Assembly (NCBI GenBank): GCA_002397345.1
Contig: DHAH01000131.1
Span: forward strand, 370-6,258
DNA from: Clostridiales bacterium UBA4959
Lineage (GTDB): Bacteria > Bacillota > Clostridia > Oscillospirales > CAG-272
Direction: 5' to 3'
Length of the DNA stretch: 5,889 nucleotides
The translations under genes and the position numbers were made by a program. Numbering within the stretch: the stretch's first letter is position 1; the number at the start of each line of letters is the position of its first letter. The notes beneath the pieces are model-generated. The model saw nothing but the letters and a program-made list of their open reading frames with translations. It was not told where the DNA came from and did no database searches. Shown piece after piece: positions 1 through 4,660 of the stretch.

Positions 1-30
1 GCTCCCCCCACACCCCGCAGACAAATTATA
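1..30 (+). repeat. Possible 3' end of a truncated post-stop hairpin element (copy C)
   Basis: The window opens with a C-rich run followed by CACACCCCGCAGACAAAT. This resembles the end of the two complete elements at 191-240 (minus) and 4501-4549 (plus), where a C-rich 3' arm is followed by ACCCCCGCA and then an AT-rich stretch. If it is homologous, its G-rich 5' arm lies left of the window and it would follow a plus-strand gene there. The similarity is short and low-complexity, so the assignment is tentative. Confidence 0.4.
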
Positions 31-47
31 TAACCAAACCGGTGCAA

Positions 48-97
48 ACGACCACATGATATAAGCCTGTAATAACAGGATTTTATCATGTGGTCGT
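48..97. repeat. Long imperfect inverted repeat (about 21 bp of stem)
   Basis: Positions 48-60 (ACGACCACATGAT) and 85-97 are perfect reverse complements over 13 bp. Pairing continues inward through A61-T84, a T-T mismatch, two more A-T pairs and a G-A mismatch, to a 5-bp CCTGT/ACAGG stem (66-70 with 75-79) closed by an AATA loop. The structure is nearly as stable in RNA from either strand. Neither side has a convincing U-tract, so it is not a clear intrinsic terminator. It could be a small palindromic dispersed repeat, a 3'-end RNA structure of a gene left of the window, or a protein-binding site. No coding potential is seen here. Confidence 0.7.
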
Positions 98-117
98 CAT
101 TATAAATATAAACATCT

Positions 118-160
118 AAAAAAGAGCCGCTGGTATGGGTCATTCCCCATACTGGCGGCT
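118..160 (-). terminator. Probable intrinsic terminator of the ABC exporter gene
   Basis: On the minus strand, arms 160-146 and 139-125 form a stem of 6 bp, a two-base mismatch, then 7 bp. It is followed directly by a C and a six-U run (A118-A123 on the plus strand). This is the usual intrinsic-terminator layout, placed about 100 nt after the ABC stop codon. On the plus strand the two mismatches become G-U wobbles, giving an uninterrupted 15-bp stem with a 6-nt loop but no immediate U-tract. The terminator reading on the minus strand is preferred. Confidence 0.65.
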
Positions 161-190
161 TCGCATAATATAATATCGTTTTATTATAAC

Positions 191-240
191 CCATATCTGC
201 GGGGGGTCCGGGGGGATATCTTATATCCCCCCGGCGTATC
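191..240 (-). repeat. Post-stop hairpin element, copy B (behind the ABC gene)
   Basis: Read on the minus strand, this begins GATACGC about 20 nt after the ABC stop codon. It forms a perfect 12-bp stem (positions 234-223 with 219-208) around an AAG triloop. A short linker and then ACCCCCCGCAGATATGG follow. Layout, loop, flank and tail match the element at 4501-4549, while the stem tip differs by compensating changes (ATAT/ATAT here, TGGT/ACCA there). The tail CCCCCCG could also pair with the G-rich 5' arm, allowing an alternative fold. There is no U-tract directly behind it, so if it ends transcription or blocks exonucleases it does so by another route. Confidence 0.75.
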
Positions 241-260
241 TCAGTTCCCTCGTTCCCCCG

Positions 261-2042
261 TCATTCCATGTCGGTATACATCTTGTACAGCTCGGCGTAT
301 ACGCCGTCTTTAGCTATAAGTTCGCCATGAGTACCCGATTCTTCGATACCGCGTTCGGTGAGCACCAATATCTTCGTCGCGTTGCGGATTGTCGTCAGGC
401 GGTGCGCTATGGTAAGCGTCGTGCGCCCCTCCGACAGCGTGCGCAGCGACATTTGCACGATGCGTTCGCTTTCGTTGTCGAGCGCGCTCGTCGCTTCATC
501 GAGGATCAGCACCGGCGGGTCCTTGAGGAACACGCGCGCGATGGACACGCGCTGTTTTTGACCGCCCGACAGCTTCACACCCCGTTCGCCCACATATGTA
601 TCATAACCATGCGGCAGCTTTTCGATAAATTCATGGGCGCCGGCAGCCTTTGCCGCCGCTTCAATTTCACATTCCGTCGCATTCGGGTTGCCGTACGCGA
701 TATTCTCCGCCACAGTGCCCGAGAAAAGGTACACATCCTGTTGCACCATACCGATATTTGAACGCAGTGATTCGAGCGTTATGGTGCGTATATCACGCCC
801 GTCAAGCGTTATATAACCGCTTGTCGGCTCATAAAAACGCGGGATAAGGTTACACAGCGTCGTTTTTCCGCTGCCCGAGGGTCCGACCACCGCGACCCGT
901 TCGCCCGGCTCGATTTGCAGGTTTATATGCGTCAGCACCTCAGCGCCATCGTCGCTGTAGGAGAACGACACGTCGCGGAATTCGATTGACCCGCGTACAT
1001 TTTCAATAGGCGAAGCGCCGGGCTCGTCTTTTATTTCAACGGGCACATCCATAAGCTGATAAAACCGCTCGATGCCCGTCATGCCGCGTTGGAACTGCTC
1101 GGTAAATTCGACGATACGGCGGATCGAAGTCATCAGCGTTGACACATACAGCAAAAACGCCGTCAGCTCAGAAACGTCAAGCGTACCGTCACGCATCAGA
1201 AACGCGCCCACAACGACAACGGTGATATACATAATCCCGTCGAACATGCGGTTAGAGCTGTGGAATGCGCTCATCAGCGTGTAGGAGAGGCGTTTGATCG
1301 CTAAAAACAGGTTGTTTCCTTCGTTGAACTTCTCGTTTTCCAGCTTTTCTCCGCAAAAGGAACGCACGACGCGCACCCCCAGCAGGCTGTCCTCCACCTG
1401 CGCGTTCAGCTCGCCCACCTGTTCGCGCTGACGCCTGAACGCCGCCCGCATACGGCTGTTGAAATATGTCGCCGTCAGCAGCATGGGCGGTATCACGGCG
1501 AACACGATCAGCGTCAAAATTATATTATAGCGCAGCAAAATTATAAACGGCACGATGATCTTTATGCCCGCGATGAAAAATTCTTCGGGGCAGTGGTGGG
1601 CGAATTCCGTCACCTCGAACAGATCAGATGTGATGCGCGACATGATCTGTCCGATTTTAGCGTTGTCATAATAGCTGAACGATAATTTTTGCAAATGCGC
1701 GAACAGGTCGCGGCGCATATCGGTTTCGATTTTCGAGCCCATTACATGTCCCACCGACGACATGTAATAGTTGGCGGCGGTATCAATGATACGCAGCGCG
1801 AGATAAATCGCTCCCATCGTCAAAATAAGCTGCGTAGTAAGCGAAGCGAGGTCGTTTATACCCTTGCTTGTAATGGTCTTTACGATAACCGGCAGCGTTA
1901 TGTCGCACAGTGTCGTCAGCCCCGCGCAGCACAGGTCCGCGACGACAATAAACGCGTATGGTTTGTAATAAGGCAAAAAGCGCGCGATCAGCCTGCGGCT
2001 GCGTCCGCGCGCTGCACTTTGTTCGGCGGTCTGGTCAGTCAT
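261..2042 (-). CDS. ABC exporter half-transporter (fused TMD-NBD, MsbA/LmrA/BmrA-like)
   Basis: This 593-residue protein has the normal length for a homodimeric or heterodimeric type IV ABC exporter, which pumps lipids, drugs or peptides out across the cytoplasmic membrane using ATP. Six hydrophobic segments lie near residues 31-53, 70-90, 155-170, 172-195, 265-285 and 290-310. The ATPase domain covers about 352-593. It has a candidate A-loop Tyr362, Walker A GPSGSGKTT (387-395), Q-loop Gln434/435, signature LSGGQ (491-495), Walker B VLILDE with Glu516, D-loop SALD (519-522) and H-loop His547. All catalytic residues are present, so it should be active. The start at 2042 is chosen because GGAG sits 5 nt upstream and because the extended -10 box at 2115-2120 lies downstream of the longer possible start at 2126. 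No partner half-transporter is adjacent. The substrate cannot be told from sequence; an MsbA-like lipid flippase or multidrug pump are both possible. Confidence 0.95.
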   Translation of the reverse strand: MTDQTAEQSAARGRSRRLIARFLPYYKPYAFIVVADLCCAGLTTLCDITLPVIVKTITSKGINDLASLTTQLILTMGAIYLALRIIDTAANYYMSSVGHVMGSKIETDMRRDLFAHLQKLSFSYYDNAKIGQIMSRITSDLFEVTEFAHHCPEEFFIAGIKIIVPFIILLRYNIILTLIVFAVIPPMLLTATYFNSRMRAAFRRQREQVGELNAQVEDSLLGVRVVRSFCGEKLENEKFNEGNNLFLAIKRLSYTLMSAFHSSNRMFDGIMYITVVVVGAFLMRDGTLDVSELTAFLLYVSTLMTSIRRIVEFTEQFQRGMTGIERFYQLMDVPVEIKDEPGASPIENVRGSIEFRDVSFSYSDDGAEVLTHINLQIEPGERVAVVGPSGSGKTTLCNLIPRFYEPTSGYITLDGRDIRTITLESLRSNIGMVQQDVYLFSGTVAENIAYGNPNATECEIEAAAKAAGAHEFIEKLPHGYDTYVGERGVKLSGGQKQRVSIARVFLKDPPVLILDEATSALDNESERIVQMSLRTLSEGRTTLTIAHRLTTIRNATKILVLTERGIEESGTHGELIAKDGVYAELYKMYTDME

Positions 2043-2054
2043 TGTCGCTCCATA

Positions 2055-2072
2055 AATAATATTAATATTATT
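2055..2072. promoter_or_regulatory. 18-bp perfect AT palindrome in the ABC leader
   Basis: AATAATATTAATATTATT is identical to its own reverse complement over all 18 bases. It lies between the GC-rich leader hairpin and the ribosome site of the ABC gene. It could be a dimeric repressor operator just downstream of the transcription start, or a weak A-U structure that keeps the start region open. Low-complexity AT sequence gives palindromes readily, so function is uncertain. Confidence 0.45.
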
Positions 2073-2096
2073 GGCGGCGCCGTCTGTGGCGCCACC
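2073..2096 (-). promoter_or_regulatory. GC-rich hairpin in the 5' leader of the ABC gene
   Basis: On the minus strand, GGTGGCGCC (2096-2088) pairs with GGCGCCGCC (2081-2073), giving 9 bp with one G-U wobble and a 6-nt loop. The wobble is a pair only in minus-strand RNA; the plus strand would have a C-A mismatch. This fits a structure acting in the ABC transcript, roughly 12 nt after the predicted start site. There is no U-tract, so it is not an attenuator of the simple kind. A stability hairpin or a translational control element is possible. Confidence 0.55.
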
Positions 2097-2114
2097 GCGG
2101 CACACATATAAATA

Positions 2115-2143
2115 ATTATAACACACACTTTAACAGAATGCAA
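2115..2143 (-). promoter_or_regulatory. Sigma-A-type promoter for the ABC exporter gene
   Basis: On the minus strand, a consensus TATAAT (2120-2115) is preceded by TGT, making an extended -10 element. TTGCAT (2143-2138) lies 17 bp further upstream as a partial -35. Transcription would start near 2108, leaving a leader of about 65 nt that contains the hairpin and palindrome described separately. Confidence 0.7.
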
Positions 2144-2210
2144 CCTTTTAAAATCAGCTCGCGACTGCATCGGATGTAACGCATGTAATGTAAAATTAAT
2201 ATAATATATA

Positions 2211-2239
2211 TTGACATTTAAATATTTTAGGAGTATACC
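2211..2239 (+). promoter_or_regulatory. Sigma-A-type promoter for the ligase/aminomutase operon
   Basis: A perfect TTGACA (2211-2216) is followed after 17 bp by TATACC (2234-2239), matching four of six -10 positions. A very AT-rich stretch at about 2191-2210 lies just upstream and could act as an UP element. The predicted start near 2246 gives a leader of about 65 nt. The imperfect -10 suggests a moderate or activator-assisted promoter. Confidence 0.6.
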
Positions 2240-2245
2240 ATTGCA

Positions 2246-2279
2246 TATATAAAAGCGGCTATCAAGCCGCTGAGATATA
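2246..2279 (+). promoter_or_regulatory. Hairpin at the 5' end of the ligase/aminomutase leader
   Basis: AGCGGCT (2254-2260) and AGCCGCT (2265-2271) form a perfect 7-bp stem with an ATCA loop. A second 5-bp TATAT/ATATA stem (2246-2250 with 2275-2279) lies outside a 3x3 internal loop. It would begin almost at the predicted transcript 5' end, a position typical of RNA-stabilising hairpins. On the minus strand the same stem is followed by TTTTATAT, so it could also act as a terminator against antisense transcription toward the ABC promoter. No known riboswitch pattern is recognised. Confidence 0.5.
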
Positions 2280-2311
2280 AAATATATTATTTAAAAAAGG
2301 AAAATCGTCAA

Positions 2312-3388
2312 ATGGAAGAAAAACCCGACGACGTCCCTCTCCCCCCAAAGCTTCGCTGTGAATCCGCGCGCTGCGGTCCGGTAGGGATTATTTACAATAT
2401 TAAAAAAAGCGCTGTCAAATCCGAAGTCCCTGATATGGACGCCGAATACGACAACATCGAAACCGTTCACGCCATACGCGGCGCGCTGGAAGCGGCGGGT
2501 TATGACACCATATTGCTCGAAGCCGACGCAACGCTGCCCGAAACGCTCGCGCGCACACGCATCTCCATCGCGTTCAATATCGCCGAGGGTCTGCGCGGCA
2601 GGGGACGCGAAGCCGAGGTACCCGCGCTTTGCAACTTGTATGACATACCCTTCACCGGTTCCGACGAGGTTGCGCTCGGCATATCGCTGGACAAGGCAAT
2701 GTGCAAGCGCCTTATCTCAACCTACGGAGTGCGCACGCCGCATTTCGCTCTGCTTACAACAGCCTCTGACGCCGAGGGCGCCACACTGCGCTTCCCTGTC
2801 ATTGTCAAGCCCAACGCCGAGGGCTCGAGCAAGGGCGTGTCGGAACATTGCGTCGTGAACAGCCGCGAGGAACTGCGTGAAGCCGTCGAAAACGGCATTA
2901 ACGCCTATGGCGGCGCGATGCTTGCCGAAGAATATATCTCCGGGCGCGAATTTACCGTCGGAATGCTCGGCAACGGCTCTGATACGCGCATATTCCCGCC
3001 GATGGAAATAATATTTCGAAAAAACACACAGAAGGATTATCGTGTATACAGTTATCAGGTAAAACAAGATTATAAACAATACATTGACTATAAATCGCCG
3101 GCGGATATAACACCCGAAACCTGTGAAGAGATGAAAAACGCGGCGAAAACTGTTTTCGACGCGTTGGGCTGCCAGGATTTCGCACGCGCCGATTTCCGTA
3201 TGAATGACGACGGAGAGATATATTTTATCGAAATCAACCCCCTGCCGGGGCTCGCGCCCGGTTATAGCGACTTTCCCATGCTCGCGCAGTTTGCGGGCGT
3301 TCCGTACAGCGAACTCGTTCCGGCGATACTTTACGCGGCGGAAACCCGGTTGGGTATCGCGAATCATTGCGGGGTGAGTGCGAAATGA
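2312..3388 (+). CDS. D-alanine--D-alanine ligase-like ATP-grasp enzyme, probably not a true Ddl
   Basis: This 358-residue protein has a Ddl-like fold. The N-terminal domain spans about 22-115, ending in IPFTGS, followed by ATP-grasp domains. The ATP-binding lysine and loop are VKPNAEGSSKG (165-175), followed by EEYISGREFTVGML (206-219). Mg ligands are Asp294, Glu307 and Asn309 in RADF and EINPLPG, with Arg292. Such enzymes activate a carboxylate as acylphosphate and join it to an amine. The usual Ddl N-terminal motif LHGxxGEDG is replaced by IAEGLRGRGREAE (90-102). By hand alignment to E. coli DdlB, Lys215 is kept (Lys251), Tyr216 becomes Gln252 and Ser281 becomes Tyr318, so the acceptor pocket differs. 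The N-terminus is longer by about 20 residues. The ATG has AAGGAAAA about 10 nt upstream. Its stop overlaps the aminomutase start (ATGA), so the two are probably translated together. Substrates are unknown; a beta-amino acid from the mutase is a reasonable guess. Confidence 0.88.
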   Translation: MEEKPDDVPLPPKLRCESARCGPVGIIYNIKKSAVKSEVPDMDAEYDNIETVHAIRGALEAAGYDTILLEADATLPETLARTRISIAFNIAEGLRGRGREAEVPALCNLYDIPFTGSDEVALGISLDKAMCKRLISTYGVRTPHFALLTTASDAEGATLRFPVIVKPNAEGSSKGVSEHCVVNSREELREAVENGINAYGGAMLAEEYISGREFTVGMLGNGSDTRIFPPMEIIFRKNTQKDYRVYSYQVKQDYKQYIDYKSPADITPETCEEMKNAAKTVFDALGCQDFARADFRMNDDGEIYFIEINPLPGLAPGYSDFPMLAQFAGVPYSELVPAILYAAETRLGIANHCGVSAK

Positions 3389-4485
3389 TCCGCACCGCTG
3401 ATTATGAAGCCCGTTATCCGGGCTGGAACGATTGGAAATGGCAATACGCCAACCGCATCACCACCGCCGAGGAAGTCGCGCGTTACCTTGGTATGTCGGA
3501 GGAGCGGAAAAAGCAGGTTGAAGAATGCCTTGGTTATTTCCGAATGGCGATAACGCCTTATTACGCGTCGCTCATCGACCCCTCTGACCCCAATGACCCG
3601 ATCGCTAAAATCGCGGTACCCTCGATTGAAGAAACGCTTCCCTGCGAAAGTGATCTTGCCGATCCGCTCTGCGAGGAGCGCGACAGTCCCGTGCCGCATA
3701 TCGTACACCGTTACCCCGACCGCGTGCTGTTTCTGGTCACGCTGCGCTGCTCGGTTTATTGCCGTTATTGCACACGCCGCCGCGTTGTCGGCGAGGAAGA
3801 CCGCGCAATACGGGAAAGCGAGCTGCAAAAAGCGCTGAAATACATCACCGACCACACCGAAATCCGCGACGTGTTGATCTCGGGCGGCGATCCGCTCGTT
3901 ATGGGCACGGAAAAACTGGAACATATCATATCATCGCTGCGCGCAATCCCGCATGTGGAGATAATCCGCATCGGCACACGCGTACCGGTGGTATTGCCGA
4001 TGCGAATCGACTCCGCGCTGCTGGATATGCTTAAAAAATACCAGCCGATCTGGATCAATACCCACTTCTCACACCCGCGCGAGGTCACGCCGCAGTCACA
4101 GCGCGCCTGCGAGGCGATTGTAGACGCGGGCATTCCGCTGGGCAATCAAAGCGTGCTGCTGCGCGGCATCAACGACGACGCCGATATAATGAAAGAGCTG
4201 CTGCTTAAACTGGTGCGCATGCGCGTGCGTCCGTATTATCTTTACCAATGCGACCTGTCGCAGGGTATTGGGCATTTCCGCACATCGGTTGACCGCGGTA
4301 TCGAGATCATGCACAAACTGACGGGCAATATATCGGGTTATGCCGTACCCAAATTCGTTATCGACGCGCCCGGCGGCGGCGGAAAAATCCCCGTAAATTA
4401 TGAATATATAATCCAAAAGGACGACCGTGAAGTCGTCATGGAGAATTATAAAGGGGATATATACAAATATCCTCAACCGAAATAA
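3385..4485 (+). CDS. Lysine 2,3-aminomutase-like radical SAM/PLP enzyme lacking the zinc site
   Basis: This KamA-family protein (366 residues) would exchange the alpha-amino group of lysine to the beta carbon, using a [4Fe-4S] cluster, S-adenosylmethionine and pyridoxal phosphate. The cluster ligands are Cys122, Cys126 and Cys129 (CSVYCRYC), followed by Arg131, the expected carboxylate binder. GGD lies at 167-169. The PLP lysine is Lys334 in DAPGGGGK. Asp290 (QCDLS) and Asp327 match the two Asp that hold the lysine side-chain amine in the Clostridium subterminale enzyme; glutamate aminomutases change these. The usual C-terminal extension with CxCxxC is absent, and the fourth zinc ligand is Asp265 instead of Cys. 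The family usually has about 416 residues. The ATG start at 3385 is preferred over TTG at 3367, because it forms ATGA with the ligase stop and has GGGGTGAG 6-14 nt upstream. No lysine-fermentation genes and no AblB acetyltransferase are nearby. Confidence 0.92.
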   Translation: MIRTADYEARYPGWNDWKWQYANRITTAEEVARYLGMSEERKKQVEECLGYFRMAITPYYASLIDPSDPNDPIAKIAVPSIEETLPCESDLADPLCEERDSPVPHIVHRYPDRVLFLVTLRCSVYCRYCTRRRVVGEEDRAIRESELQKALKYITDHTEIRDVLISGGDPLVMGTEKLEHIISSLRAIPHVEIIRIGTRVPVVLPMRIDSALLDMLKKYQPIWINTHFSHPREVTPQSQRACEAIVDAGIPLGNQSVLLRGINDDADIMKELLLKLVRMRVRPYYLYQCDLSQGIGHFRTSVDRGIEIMHKLTGNISGYAVPKFVIDAPGGGGKIPVNYEYIIQKDDREVVMENYKGDIYKYPQPK

Positions 4486-4500
4486 TAACGGAGATACGGG

Positions 4501-4549
4501 GATACGCGCGGGGGTGGTAAGACCACCCCCGCACCCCCGCAAATAATGG
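4501..4549 (+). repeat. Post-stop hairpin element, copy A (behind the aminomutase gene)
   Basis: It starts GATACGC 15 nt after the aminomutase stop codon. GCGGGGGTGGT (4508-4518) pairs perfectly over 11 bp with 4522-4532 around an AAG triloop. The 8-mer ACCCCCGC is then repeated in tandem (4525-4532 and 4533-4540), so the 5' arm GCGGGGGT can pair fully with either copy. AAATAATGG follows. The element matches 191-240 (minus) in order, loop, flanks and tail. It lacks a U-tract and so is not a standard intrinsic terminator, although its place at the end of the operon suggests a role in 3'-end formation or transcript stability. Confidence 0.75.
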
Positions 4550-4572
4550 CTGTGTTAATAAATTACTTATTG

Positions 4573-4610
4573 CAGTCTACTCTTTTATAGACTGAGCTGG
4601 GGCTTGCCCC
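4573..4610. repeat. Paired small inverted repeats between convergent genes
   Basis: CAGTCTA (4573-4579) and TAGACTG (4588-4594) form a 7-bp stem with an 8-nt CTCTTTTA loop. Four bases later, GGGGC (4599-4603) and GCCCC (4606-4610) form a compact second stem. Read on the minus strand, the second structure comes first, about 50 nt after the desulfurase stop, and carries an AAG-containing loop like that of the post-stop elements. No U-tract follows either structure on either strand, so a terminator role is not supported by sequence alone. Confidence 0.45.
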
Positions 4611-4624
4611 CTCCGATTATTAAT

Positions 4625-4660
4625 ATACGAAGAATAAGGCGGGGACAATACCCCGCCCTA
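4625..4660 (-). terminator. Probable intrinsic terminator overlapping the desulfurase stop codon
   Basis: On the minus strand, GGCGGGG (4657-4651) pairs with CCCCGCC (4644-4638) over 7 GC-rich bp with a TATTGT loop, then TTATTCTTCG follows. The stem begins within one base of the TAG stop codon at 4660-4658. The U-rich tail is interrupted, so efficiency may be moderate. Read on the plus strand the stem is followed by CTATTTG, so it might also stop read-through from the aminomutase operon. Confidence 0.6.

Noticed and set aside
1..260. CRISPR array or tRNA in the repeat-rich left end
   Set aside because: Repeats are inverted, unequal and without regular spacers, and no cloverleaf could be folded.
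2043..2126. Longer start for the ABC exporter at 2126, adding 28 residues
   Set aside because: The added residues would cover the -10 box and the GC-rich hairpin, have no ribosome site, and lie before the usual exporter N-terminus. The start at 2042 has GGAG at good spacing.
2229..2252. Tiny leader ORF with AGGAG followed by TTG-CAT-ATA-TAA
   Set aside because: It overlaps the predicted -10 box and lies upstream of the predicted transcript start. Three codons with a TTG start are easily produced by chance.
3367..3384. TTG start for the aminomutase, six residues earlier
   Set aside because: The ATG at 3385 overlaps the ligase stop as ATGA and has GGGGTGAG in front, whereas the TTG has no clear ribosome site.
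3364..3924. 186-codon minus-strand open frame opposite the aminomutase start
   Set aside because: It is antisense to the conserved cluster-binding region, with no recognisable motif.
3385..4485. Glutamate 2,3-aminomutase or EpmB assignment
   Set aside because: Both aspartates expected for lysine binding are present (Asp290, Asp327), whereas glutamate enzymes replace them. EpmB proteins lack the full DAPGGGGK-type context, and no EpmA is nearby.
4508..4532. Calling the copy A hairpin a rho-independent terminator
   Set aside because: The stem is strong but is followed by ACCCCCGC rather than a U-tract, so it was described as a repeat element.
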